Assembly (NCBI GenBank): GCA_020432165.1
Contig: JAGQGU010000006.1
Location: forward strand, 85,166-149,165
DNA: 64,000 nt
Origin: Thermomicrobiales bacterium
Lineage (GTDB): Bacteria; Chloroflexota; Chloroflexia; Thermomicrobiales; UBA6265
Direction of reading: 5' to 3'
Shown: positions 26,708 to 35,800 of the stretch, piece by piece
Position numbering within the stretch: the first letter of the stretch is position 1
Layout of the letters: each line of letters begins with the position of its first letter
Made by a program: the position numbers and the translations under genes
Notes under the pieces: generated by a model
What the model was told of the DNA's origin: nothing
What the model saw: the letters and a program-made list of their open reading frames with translations, nothing else
The model's database searches: none

Positions 26708-27117
26708 GATTCCAGATACGCCTTCAGATTGACCAACTGGGCCATCCACCCCTGCCGTTGCATCTCGGGCGGAAAGACGTTTTCGGGCTCGAACTTCCAG
26801 ATCACATGTGTCTGGCCATCGCCAACATCCTCGAAATCGATCGTTACCATTCGCCCGTCATCGATTGTGTAAGCGATGTGGGTTGGTCGATCCAAAGCGA
26901 CATATGTACCGGTGAAATCGAAGCTGTGCTCACCATTGGGATCGCCGAAACCGATATTGAAGCGACCGCCCAGTTGCGGGTCGGTGATCGCATGCGGTGT
27001 CGTCCAGTCTTCGGAAGCGCGGTGCCACTGGAGCAAATCCTCGGGGGTGAGGAATGCATCGTAGACTCGTTCCGGCGAGGCGGTAATCGTTTCTTCAAGT
27101 GTGATGAATTCGGGCAT
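26704..27117 (-). CDS. SRPBCC / AHSA1-like protein
   Basis: The 137-residue protein has an Activator-of-Hsp90 (AHSA1) START-like fold. The motif set is ITLEETITASPERVYDAF, LLQWHRASEDWTTP, GGRFNIGFGDPNGEHSFDF and the C-terminal GWMAQLVNLKAYLE. This fold has a deep hydrophobic cavity and binds lipids or other hydrophobic ligands; the exact ligand of this group is not known. The start is ATG after a perfect AAGGAG ribosome site at 27123-27128. It is the first of a two-gene unit with the DUF1801 gene, with a 4-base overlap. Confidence 0.88.
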   Translation of the reverse strand: MPEFITLEETITASPERVYDAFLTPEDLLQWHRASEDWTTPHAITDPQLGGRFNIGFGDPNGEHSFDFTGTYVALDRPTHIAYTIDDGRMVTIDFEDVGDGQTHVIWKFEPENVFPPEMQRQGWMAQLVNLKAYLES

Positions 27118-27138
27118 GATCAGTCTCCTTTAACGGGA

Positions 27139-27963
27139 TCATACCCTCTCTATCACACCGCTGACTTCTCTGATATTGCCGCCGTTTCGTAACGCACTAC
27201 TCTCCAGCATATTCCGCACGCGATGCCAGCGATTGGAGGGGAGATCCTCGGCCAATAAGCTCATCCCGCAGCCGAATTTGCTGATCGAAACCGGGCGAAT
27301 ACCGTGTCGCCACAGGATGTAGTCCACACTCGTAGGGTGTCCCGCCCCCTTCGATTCCAGAATCACAATCGATGGTACCGCCACCGTATCGCCATCCGGT
27401 GCCGAGAACTCCAGATTGTGATCAATCGTCACGCGACCCTCGCCATTGGGAAGCACGAGTGTCGTCCGTGAATATCGCGTGGTGACCATATGTGAGAGTC
27501 TGGTCGCGGAGGTACCGATCTCGTGCAGATGCCCTAGCCATTCCTGTTCTCCTGGATCGAGTTCTGGTTCGGCCACGCCACAACGATCCATCCGCTGTTT
27601 CACCGTGCGACCGTGATGATCGTGCGTTTTCGCCTCCAGAAAACTGAGTCCGGAATCCGTATAGACGCGGACTCGTACCTTGAAACGATCCGGTCGTTGC
27701 CTGAGGGAGCGATAGTAGGATTGCAGATCATCCGTATCAAAGTAGAGCGATTCATAGGTAAAGACACGCTGGCCACTGATCTCCAGCACCCGCGCTTCCG
27801 CATTGATTGCGGCCAATATGGGGCCGAGCGTTTGGGTGGAGACGATGTATTTGCGGTCTTTTCGCACTAGATAGCTCGCCGTCATCTGCAGCTCCTCCAG
27901 ACTGATCGGAGCGCGTTCCCGCATAGTGAGGCTCGAAGTGGCGGTGATGGGTGCGATATTCAT
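27139..27963 (-). CDS. VTC-domain polyphosphate polymerase-like protein
   Basis: The 274-residue protein carries a VTC (vacuolar transporter chaperone) polyphosphate-polymerase domain, the tunnel-type nucleotidyl fold. It shows the basic patch near the N-terminus (YLVRKDRKYIVS), FTYESLYFDTDDLQSYY, the Arg/Lys strand RFKVRVRVY with the acidic partner LSFLEAKT, and VVPSIVILESKG. In eukaryotic Vtc4 these basic and acidic residues bind and polymerise phosphate from ATP. The bacterial group is usually annotated as polyphosphate polymerase domain-containing, and activity is inferred. Its ATG overlaps the stop of the upstream DUF4956 gene (27960-27963). It is divergent from CotH, a recurring neighbourhood in bacteria. 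Confidence 0.85.
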   Translation of the reverse strand: MNIAPITATSSLTMRERAPISLEELQMTASYLVRKDRKYIVSTQTLGPILAAINAEARVLEISGQRVFTYESLYFDTDDLQSYYRSLRQRPDRFKVRVRVYTDSGLSFLEAKTHDHHGRTVKQRMDRCGVAEPELDPGEQEWLGHLHEIGTSATRLSHMVTTRYSRTTLVLPNGEGRVTIDHNLEFSAPDGDTVAVPSIVILESKGAGHPTSVDYILWRHGIRPVSISKFGCGMSLLAEDLPSNRWHRVRNMLESSALRNGGNIREVSGVIERV

Positions 27964-28574
27964 GCTTCTCCCCTTTGCGTGCCGAGATGATGGATGGTGC
28001 GTGTCGTTGCCGAGGTTGGGCGGGGTGCGCCCTTTGCCTCCTTCAGTGAGATGTGCGCAAATGTCGTGTCGTTCACAAGATCGGTTTTGATGATATGCGC
28101 GCGGACAACTGTGCCGTGAACCAATGGTGCGATGTAGGCGATCAGATCGGCTTCGTTGAGGGATCCGCGGTCGATGTTCATGGTCTGCGAGCGATGTGTG
28201 CCCAGCAGCCAGGAGCTATCGCCTATCCAGAGTACGATCAGCATCAGTGCCATCAGCCCGGCGGTGAGGCCGGTATTGGCAATGGCGGCACCGCCGAGCA
28301 ACCCGAGCGCCAGTGATGCGAAGTAGTAGGCGACCTGACGCTGATTCAGTTCATCGGAACGGAGCCGGATGATGGAGAGCACACCGAAGAGTCCGATACC
28401 GACACCCAATGAGGCATCGACCGATGACAACACCGACATCACCGCGAGAACACCGATATTGATACCGAGATAGGCCACGATCATGTCGCGGTTGCGGTGG
28501 CGCGGAAAATAGAGCGCAAAAACCAGAATCGTGATGGCGATGATGTCCAGCGACATTGAGATGATGTGATCCAT
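27960..28574 (-). CDS. DUF4956 multi-pass membrane protein
   Basis: The protein is 204 residues from the ATG at 28574, chosen because AGGAGGT lies just upstream. It has four membrane helices (about 5-25, 36-58, 78-100 and 105-125) and a polar C-terminal domain of about 80 residues. The GVGIGLFGVLSIIRLRSDELNQRQVAYYFASLALG region, cited in parts as GVGIGLFGVLSIIRLRS and QVAYYFASLALG, is the DUF4956 signature. It is co-translated with the VTC-domain gene (4-base overlap). The conserved pairing VTC-DUF4956 in bacteria suggests a membrane-bound polyphosphate-producing or -exporting complex, which remains inference here. Confidence 0.87.
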   Translation of the reverse strand: MDHIISMSLDIIAITILVFALYFPRHRNRDMIVAYLGINIGVLAVMSVLSSVDASLGVGIGLFGVLSIIRLRSDELNQRQVAYYFASLALGLLGGAAIANTGLTAGLMALMLIVLWIGDSSWLLGTHRSQTMNIDRGSLNEADLIAYIAPLVHGTVVRAHIIKTDLVNDTTFAHISLKEAKGAPRPTSATTRTIHHLGTQRGEA

Positions 28575-28772
28575 TGGTACCTCCTGAAGACACGCGTCAT
28601 GCAACTTCGCAGAACGTTAACAGCGCTATTTGAGAGTTTTCTGAGGAGGTTCGTTGGCGGTGGAGTGGAGGGGTGTAGGGGTTCTGTGTTCTCAGAGATT
28701 TCCCAACATGGTCGCGCATAGTAACGCAGTTGCTACATGTGGCAGCAGAGAAAACACGACGAAAGGAACACT

Positions 28773-30380
28773 ATGATCACGAAAGCAATCGCCCTCCAGC
28801 CTCGCGTCAACCGCCGATCTTTCCTTGCACTCTCCGGTGCGGCACTGGCGTTGGGTGCTGCATATCGATGGATGCCATCGACATACGCACAGGATTACGA
28901 ACCCTCTGCCTTCCTCGCCGCCGATACCGTGCACGATATCTCTATTGAAATGGATCGTCAGACCTTCGAGGAAATGGTCACCGAGTATCAGAATTCCGGC
29001 GACAAGCTCTGGATCGAAGGCACGGTCACCATCAATGGGTCGGTTTATGAGCAGTCTGGTCTGCGTCTGAAGGGCAATTCCTCGTTGGCTACACTGCTGG
29101 GCGGCTCCATCAGTGTTGGCGGCAATGGTGGAGGGGGTAACTTCAATCCCAACGACGACACGATGGTCGGCACGGATGCCACACCTGCCGCCGGTGATAC
29201 CACAGCCACGACTGGTCGCGGCGGCTTCAACATGGGTGGCAATGGAGGCGAGACTGTTGATCCCACGACCGTTGACCCGGTCACGCTTCCCTGGTTGATC
29301 AAGCTTGATGAGTACGTGCAGGACCAGGAGCACGAAGGTATGACGCAGATGGTGATTCGCTCCAATAATTCGGAGACATCACTCAATGAAGCTGTGGCCC
29401 TGAATCTGTTGGACAAGGCTGGTCTCGCCTCGCAGCAGGCGGCTATGGTTCGCTTCGTCGCCAACGACTCGGAACCCGATCTTCGCCTCGCTATCGAGAA
29501 TCCCAAGAACAAGTGGATGAAGGCGCACTTCCCTGAGGACGGGCTTCTTTTCAAGGCCGAGGCGGGAGGAGACTGGAGTTATCGCGGCGATAACTGGGAA
29601 GACTACGCGGATATTGCCTTCGATCTCGAGGCTGGCGATACCGGCGATGATGCTGAGGACTATGTTCCACTCATCTCCTTCCTCGATTTTCTCAACAATT
29701 CGGAAGATGCGGATTTCATCGCGGAGTTGCCAGATCGTCTCCAGATCAAGCAGTTTGCCATCTACCTGGCCATGATGGATCTGATTGGCAACACAGACGA
29801 TATCGATGGAGCCGGTAATAACTCCTACCTCTACTGGAATCGTTCCGAGGATCAATTCACTGTTGTGCCATGGGACATGAATCTCGCCTTTGGCGGCATG
29901 GGGATGATGGGGCAGGGTGGTGGTCAGAACGGCCAGTTCCCCACGGGTCAGGGCGATTTCACCATCGACGGCACTCCGGTTGCGGAAATGACGGGCAACT
30001 TTCCGCAGGTGACGAATGCCGATGGCACACCGATCGCTGGCGAGATGGGTACATTCCCGCAAATGACCAATGCCGATGGCACGCCAGTCACGATGACTGA
30101 TCGTGCTGGTATGGGCAATCAGGCCGGCTTCCCGGGTGGCAATGGTGGAGGATTCGGTGGTGGCAACATTCTCGTCACCCGCTTCCTTGCCAACGACGAA
30201 TGGTCCACGCTGAAGACCGACACATCCACCACACTGCAGGCCGATCTCTTCACGAGTGGTGTGGCTCAGGGAATCCTCGATCAATGGGTTGCCCTGCTGG
30301 AAGAACAGGCGACCGATATGGTGAGTGTCGATACAATTGAGCAGGAAGCGAGTTCGATCGCGTCATTCTTCCAGGGGTAG
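28773..30380 (+). CDS. CotH-family protein kinase-like secreted protein (Tat signal)
   Basis: This protein has 535 residues. The N-terminus has a Tat-type signal (NRRSFLALSGAALALGAAYR), so it is probably exported folded. The CotH kinase fold shows a beta-rich start (HDISIEMDRQTFEEMV), RLKGNSS, LVIRSNNSETSLNEAVALNLL-like helices and the catalytic region with NTDDIDGAGNNSYLYWN then VPWDMNLAFGGMG. Bacillus CotH phosphorylates spore coat proteins. This organism need not sporulate, so the target is unknown. Two Gly/Asn-rich and Thr-rich low-complexity insertions (about 105-170 and 375-460, with a duplicated NADGTP/NFPQ unit) break the fold. It is divergent from VTC/DUF4956 and followed after 3 bases by a response regulator, forming one operon. 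The start is ATG after AAAGGA. Confidence 0.85.
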   Translation: MITKAIALQPRVNRRSFLALSGAALALGAAYRWMPSTYAQDYEPSAFLAADTVHDISIEMDRQTFEEMVTEYQNSGDKLWIEGTVTINGSVYEQSGLRLKGNSSLATLLGGSISVGGNGGGGNFNPNDDTMVGTDATPAAGDTTATTGRGGFNMGGNGGETVDPTTVDPVTLPWLIKLDEYVQDQEHEGMTQMVIRSNNSETSLNEAVALNLLDKAGLASQQAAMVRFVANDSEPDLRLAIENPKNKWMKAHFPEDGLLFKAEAGGDWSYRGDNWEDYADIAFDLEAGDTGDDAEDYVPLISFLDFLNNSEDADFIAELPDRLQIKQFAIYLAMMDLIGNTDDIDGAGNNSYLYWNRSEDQFTVVPWDMNLAFGGMGMMGQGGGQNGQFPTGQGDFTIDGTPVAEMTGNFPQVTNADGTPIAGEMGTFPQMTNADGTPVTMTDRAGMGNQAGFPGGNGGGFGGGNILVTRFLANDEWSTLKTDTSTTLQADLFTSGVAQGILDQWVALLEEQATDMVSVDTIEQEASSIASFFQG

Positions 30381-30383
30381 TTC

Positions 30384-31064
30384 GTGGCCGATAAGGTGCT
30401 GGTCGTAGACGACGAAGACAATATCTCCTTCCTGGTTGCGAGCGCGTTGCGTCGCGAAGGGATGGAGGTGAAAACGGCGGCAACCGGTCGTGATGCACTC
30501 GATCAGGCGATCGGTTGGCGGCCGGATGCGATTGTGCTCGATGTCATGCTGCCAGACCTGGATGGCTTTAGCGTTATGCGACGACTGCGGGACGGTGGTT
30601 ATACCGTCCCGGTCGTCTTCCTCACTGCGCGCGATCGCCTGGAGGATCGCCTCCAGGGCTTGAGCGATGGTGGTGATGACTATCTCGTCAAACCCTTCGA
30701 TGTCGCAGAGCTTGTTGCCCGGGTGCGTCTGCGGTTGCGCAGCCCGCAGGACCAGACCGCCCGCAACCATCTCCGGTGTGCTGATCTGGAGATGGATTTG
30801 ACCTTGCACGAGGTCGTGCGCGCAGGCCAGATCGTCTCCCTCTCCTCCAAGGAGTATCGATTACTGCACTATCTGCTGGTTAACTCCGGTCGCATCCTCA
30901 CCCGTTCGCAAATCCTGGACCACGTCTGGGGATACGAGTTCGATGGTGAACCTGCAATTGTCGATACCTACATCAGCTATCTGCGTCGCAAAATCGATTT
31001 CGTGGAACCGCGGCTGATCCAGACGATTCGCGGTGTTGGCTTCTGTCTGCGAGTTGAGCCGTGA
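30384..31064 (+). CDS. OmpR-family response regulator (CotH-linked)
   Basis: This is a 226-residue regulator. The receiver domain has VVDDED at 8-13, Asp53 in AIVLDVMLPDLDG, Thr in FLTARDR and Lys in LVKPFDVAEL. The winged-helix output domain runs from about 130, with SLSSKEYRLLHYLL and a recognition helix around AIVDTYISYLRRKID. The GTG start sits 3 bases after the CotH stop, and its TGA overlaps the GTG of the kinase (31061-31064), so CotH-RR-HK is one operon. Self-control and control of the divergent VTC/DUF4956 pair are reasonable inferences. I did not see clear direct repeats in the 28575-28772 divergent region. Confidence 0.93.
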   Translation: MADKVLVVDDEDNISFLVASALRREGMEVKTAATGRDALDQAIGWRPDAIVLDVMLPDLDGFSVMRRLRDGGYTVPVVFLTARDRLEDRLQGLSDGGDDYLVKPFDVAELVARVRLRLRSPQDQTARNHLRCADLEMDLTLHEVVRAGQIVSLSSKEYRLLHYLLVNSGRILTRSQILDHVWGYEFDGEPAIVDTYISYLRRKIDFVEPRLIQTIRGVGFCLRVEP

Positions 31065-32458
31065 GCTTGCGCGCTCGCCTCCTGCTGGTCATCGCCATGC
31101 TATCGGCGACCTATCTGATCGCCGCCGTTCTGGTGGTGCGATCGCTGGAAGTCGAACTGATCTCGCAGGTCGATGCCCGGTTAACAGCATTGCCGCAAAC
31201 TGCCGGTGGTCCGCCGGGCCGCGTTGGCAATACCAGTGGCTCCCTGCAGATGAATGTCACGGATAGCGAGATTGAGAATCCCTATTCGGATTTCTACATC
31301 GCTATCGTCACCAACGCCGGTGTGGTGGAGCCTATGGTGGCGGGCAATCTGGACGCCACCGATCTGGATCTCGCTGCGCTTGTTCTCAATCGCGGGAGTA
31401 GTTCCGGAGAGGTCTTCTATACCGTTACCGGTGCGAATTCTGGCGATCGCTATCGGGTGTTGACGGTGGGTAATGACGACCAGCAAGGGATACTGGTCGC
31501 GGTGCAATCGCTGCGCGATGTTGATATCACGCTGGCGCAGGTGCGGCAGACCTTTGTTATTGCTGGCGTCGTGATCGCCGTTGTGGTGGTACTTGCTGGT
31601 TTTTGGGTGCACCGATTGGGATTGCAACCCATTGCCAAGGTCACGGCTGTGGCCGATGCCATCGCCGCGGGCGATACCTCAAAGCGTGTCGATGTTTCGG
31701 ATACTGTCACCGAGGCGGGCAAGCTGGGGCACGCCTTCAATCTCATGTTGGATGAACGCGACGAGACCGAACAGCGATTGCGCCAGTTTATTGGCGATGC
31801 TTCACACGAGTTGCGCACGCCGCTGACCTCGATTCAGGGATATCTCGATCTCTATAAGCAGGGTGCCTTCCGCGAATCAGAGCAAATGGACGATGTTGTC
31901 CGCCGCCTTTCCGCCGAATCGACGCGGATGAGGGCAATGGTGCAGGATCTGCTCACGCTAAGTCGTCTGGATGAACATCCCCAGATTCGACATGAGCGCG
32001 TTGATCTGATGCAGATCGTGCAGGATGCTGCGATGGACGCGCGCGCTGTGCAACCGCAGCGGAAAATCACCGTCGCCGAAGGTGCTGCCCATGTCTGTGT
32101 CGTTGGCGATCCTGCTCAGCTCACCCAGTTGGTGGGGGTGCTGGTCTCCAATGCGCTTGCCCATACCCCTGTAAGCAGCGCGATACTGTTGGCGGCTACC
32201 ACTACAAAATCCACCGTATTACTGACGGTGACCGATGCTGGACCTGGCATGGATGAAGCGGCCGTCGCCCATGCATTCGATCGATTTTGGCGGGGGAGTG
32301 AATCCCGCAGCCGAGCCCAGCAGGGAGGACGATCGGTGGGTGCTGGTCTTGGTCTCTCGATTGCCAAATCCATCGCCGAAGCCCACGGCGGCTCCATTAG
32401 CCTGCACTCGTCGCCCGCTCAGGGGAGTACATTCACTGTTTCCCTCCCTGCTGCGTGA
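31061..32458 (+). CDS. Sensor histidine kinase (CotH-linked)
   Basis: The kinase has 465 residues, with TM1 at about 7-28, an extracellular sensor of about 125 residues, TM2 at about 165-188 and HAMP. The phospho-acceptor His is in GDASHELRTPLTSIQGYL, the N-box is LVGVLVSNALAHTP, G1 is DAGPGMDEAAVAHAFDRFWR, and G2 is VGAGLGLSIAKSIAEAHGG. The GTG start overlaps the regulator stop as GTGA. It is the last gene of the CotH-RR-HK unit; the region after it begins the cobalamin riboswitch. The G-box and HisKA motifs are complete, so the kinase should be active. The stimulus is unknown; coupling to CotH and polyphosphate suggests an envelope or phosphate-related signal. Confidence 0.93.
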   Translation: MSLRARLLLVIAMLSATYLIAAVLVVRSLEVELISQVDARLTALPQTAGGPPGRVGNTSGSLQMNVTDSEIENPYSDFYIAIVTNAGVVEPMVAGNLDATDLDLAALVLNRGSSSGEVFYTVTGANSGDRYRVLTVGNDDQQGILVAVQSLRDVDITLAQVRQTFVIAGVVIAVVVVLAGFWVHRLGLQPIAKVTAVADAIAAGDTSKRVDVSDTVTEAGKLGHAFNLMLDERDETEQRLRQFIGDASHELRTPLTSIQGYLDLYKQGAFRESEQMDDVVRRLSAESTRMRAMVQDLLTLSRLDEHPQIRHERVDLMQIVQDAAMDARAVQPQRKITVAEGAAHVCVVGDPAQLTQLVGVLVSNALAHTPVSSAILLAATTTKSTVLLTVTDAGPGMDEAAVAHAFDRFWRGSESRSRAQQGGRSVGAGLGLSIAKSIAEAHGGSISLHSSPAQGSTFTVSLPAA

Positions 32459-32511
32459 CAACTGGGCACACATTGACGCCCGAGATACCAACACTCTATG
32501 CTGTGCTTGTT

Positions 32512-32710
32512 CTGGTTCGCCACCACTAGATGTTGTGGTAGCGACGAAAGAAGGGAATCCGGTGCAAATCCGGAGCCGCCCCGCGACGGTAATGTGGGAA
32601 CAACGCTCGTACGTATGCCACTGATCGGCGAGTCCGATTGGGAAGGCTGCGAGCCGAGGCCGCCGAGTTCACTCGGAGAGACCCCAAAGCCCGGAGACCT
32701 GCCGAACCAC
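32512..32710 (+). ncRNA. Cobalamin (adenosylcobalamin-type) riboswitch upstream of nrdAB
   Basis: The sequence has the hallmarks of the B12 element. There is a GGGAATCCGGTGCAAATCC core starting at 32553, followed by GAGCCGCCCCGCGACGGTAA. Then come GCGAGTCCGATTGGGAAGGC and a B12 box AAGCCCGGAGACCTGCC (32687-32703). A closing P1 stem is seen, GGTTCG (32514-32519) with CGAACC (32703-32708). The region to the nrdA start (32711-32888) would hold the expression platform. In known cases the riboswitch lowers expression of a B12-independent enzyme when B12 is plentiful, so it fits a class I reductase that backs up a B12-dependent class II enzyme elsewhere in the genome. No terminator was firmly identified in the platform. 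Confidence 0.92.
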
Positions 32711-32888
32711 ATGGCGTATCGCCGTGTGCTGAACCATCGATCCTCGAGGGCGGGATCGTGGCTTTGCGCTTTTCGGCGACCCGATTGGCGTACGCCACTT
32801 TCTATACCCCAGATCAAACCAGGTTCAGGGCAGCAGGGGTGACCGGATTCCCCAACGTTGACGTAGATCAACTGATGAGGAATCCGAT

Positions 32889-35800
32889 ATGACCGATGTG
32901 CTGAATGCCATTGCTATAACAACGGTGCGCAAACGCGATGGCCGAGTGGTACCCTACACGCGTGACAGGATTGCGCACGCGATCGAAATGGCGTGGCGCG
33001 CCGAGCTGGGTGTCCCATTCCCGGATGTGATGGATGCTGGCGAAGCTCGTCGCATCGAAGCCGTGGCCGACGCTGTTGAAGCGCAGCTTCCGGCCATTGT
33101 CGATGCCGACAACGCTGTTGATGTGGAAAGCATTCAGGACATCGTCGAGCAGCAACTCATGATTGCTGGCGCGCATACCGTTGCTCGTCGCTACATTCTC
33201 TATCGCGATGCCCGGGCGCGAGCTCGCCAGGGTGCGACCATTCGGTTGATCGACCAGGATGGCACCGAGGTGCTCGTCAATCGGGCCGTAATTCGCGAAT
33301 GGCTGGAGGATGCTGCCGGCACAATTGGAGCCGAGATCGATCGCGACGATATTGAGCGCGAAGTGATGGCGAGCATCCGGGATGGCATGAAGCTGGCCGA
33401 GCTTGATCGCGCCATTGTTCTGGCCGGTCGTGCCCGTATCGAACGCAGGCTGGTCTATGGCACATTCACCGCGCGGGCACTCTTGCGCACGATCTACTCG
33501 GATGTCGTGGGCAAGCGTGTGAATGTGCGTGATGCCGAGCATTTCTACGCCGAGACCTTTGTGCGCAATATCCCCTTTGGCGTAGAGAATGATCTCCTGA
33601 CACCAGAGTTGCTGAAGTTCAACCTCCCCAGATTGGCGGCGGCCCTCAAACCTGAGCGTGATCTCAAGTTCCGCTATCTTGGTCTGCAGACGCTCTTCGA
33701 TCGTTATCTCATCCACCACAAACAGCAGCGAATCGAATTGCCGCAAGCCTTCTGGATGCGGGTGGCGATGGGGCTGGCCCTCGCCGAAACACCTGATCAG
33801 CGTGATGATCGTGCCATTGAGTTTTACGAAATGCTCAGCACATTCCGTGTCTGTAGCAGCAGTCCGACCCTTTTCAATGCTGGTACGCGTCATCCGCAGC
33901 TCTCCAGTTGCTTCCTCACCAGTGTTGAGGACGATCTCGCGCACATCTTCAAGTCTGTTTCCGATAATGCGCTCCTGAGCAAGTGGAGTGGGGGACTCGG
34001 GAACGACTGGACGAATGTTCGCGCCCTCGGTAGCCGTATTCATGGCACCAATGGTCAGAGCCAGGGAGTGGTGCCATTCCTCAAGGTTGTGAACGATGCC
34101 GCTGTCGCGGTCAATCAGGGTGGCAAGCGGAAGGGTGCGGTGGCCGCCTACCTGGAAGTGTGGCACGCGGATTTTCTTGAGTTCCTCGATCTCCGTAAGA
34201 ACTCGGGCGATGATCGCCGCCGCACGCACGATATGCATACCGCGGCCTGGATTCCCGATCTCTTCATGGAGCGTGTGCAGGCTAACGGAAGTTGGACGCT
34301 CTTCAGCCCCAGCGATGTGTCGGATCTGCATCACCTCTATGGCGATGCTTTTCGGGCGAAGTACGAGGAGTACGAGCTCGCCGCCCAGGACGGAGCATTC
34401 CCGAATAGCCAGACGATGTCTGCAACCGATCTGTGGCGGCGCTTGCTCAGCGCCACCTTCGAGACGGGTCATCCATGGCTAACCTTCAAGGATCCGAGCA
34501 ATCTCCGTAGTCCGCAGGATCACACCGGTGTGGTGCACAACAGCAATCTCTGCACGGAGATTCTCCTGAACACCAGCATTGACGAGGTTGCTGTCTGCAA
34601 TCTGGCAAGCATCAACCTGCCGACGCATATGGTGAATGGCCAACTCGATCGCGAGATGCTCGGCGAGTCCGTGGCCACCGCCATGCGCATGCTGGACAAC
34701 GTGATCGATATCAACTTCTACCCGATTCCGGAAGCAGAGAATGCGAACCAGAAGCATCGTCCGGTTGGTCTGGGCATGATGGGCTTCCAGGATTGCCTGT
34801 GGCAATTGGGGGTCAGCTATGCCAGCCCGGAGGCGATGCAGTTCGCTGATGAGAGCATGGAGTTGATTAGCTGGTACGCGATTATGGCCAGCGCCCTGCT
34901 CGCCGGCGAACGCGGAACCTATAGCAGCTTTGCTGGTAGCAAGTGGGATCGCGATATTCTCCCGATCGATTCGCTTGCGCTCGTCGATGCCCAGCGCGGA
35001 ACGCCCGTCGAGGTGAATCGCGATACCAAGCTGGACTGGCAGCCGGTACGAGATGCCATCCGCGAGCATGGCATGCGCAACAGCAATACGATGGCGATCG
35101 CCCCGACCGCGACTATTGCCAATATTCAGGGTGTTACCCAGAGTATTGAGCCGCTCTTCACCAATCTCTTTGTGAAGAGCAACTTGAGCGGTGAGTTTAC
35201 GATCGTGAACGAATATCTCATTGCCGATCTCGAGCAAGCAGGCCTCTGGGACGATGATATGCTCGCCGAGCTCAAATACTGGGATGGTTCCATCGCGGCT
35301 ATCGAGCGGATTCCGGAGGAGCTGCGCCGTGCCTACCCGACAGCCTTCGAGATCGAGCCGGAATGGTTGATCGAAGCGGCCGCACGGCGACAGAAGTGGA
35401 TCGACCAGGGGCAGAGTTTGAACCTCTACATTGCCGAGCCGAACGGCAAGAGATTGAACGATATGTACATGCAGGCGTGGTTGAGCGGCCTCAAAACCAC
35501 CTATTACCTGCGGAGTCGTGGTGCCACCCAGAACGAGAAAAGCACCATTGATATCAATCGTTTTGGTCTGCAACCACGCTGGATGAAGAACGCCAGTGCC
35601 AGCGCCCGCGTTGGTGTCGATCGCGCACCTGCCTCAGACGTAGCCCCGGGGTACCGCAGGTGGCAGTCCGCTGCCCTTACCCCCGGGGAACGGGACGAGA
35701 TGTCATCCCGAGGTTCTTCGGCTGCGCCCCAGAATGACACTGAGATTTCATCTGGGCATGGTAGCGGGGCAGCTCGTCTGCCCCAGGCGGAGACAAGCTC

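Noticed and set aside
32521..32545. NrdR box upstream of nrdAB
   Set aside because: The partly palindromic CACCAC/GTGGTA segment is part of the riboswitch stem region, and only one weak match to the NrdR consensus exists where two boxes are expected.
32868..34472. A 534-residue open frame on the minus strand opposite nrdA
   Set aside because: It mirrors the nrdA codons, has no recognisable domain and no ribosome site. nrdA on the other strand has complete catalytic motifs. It is a GC-driven shadow.
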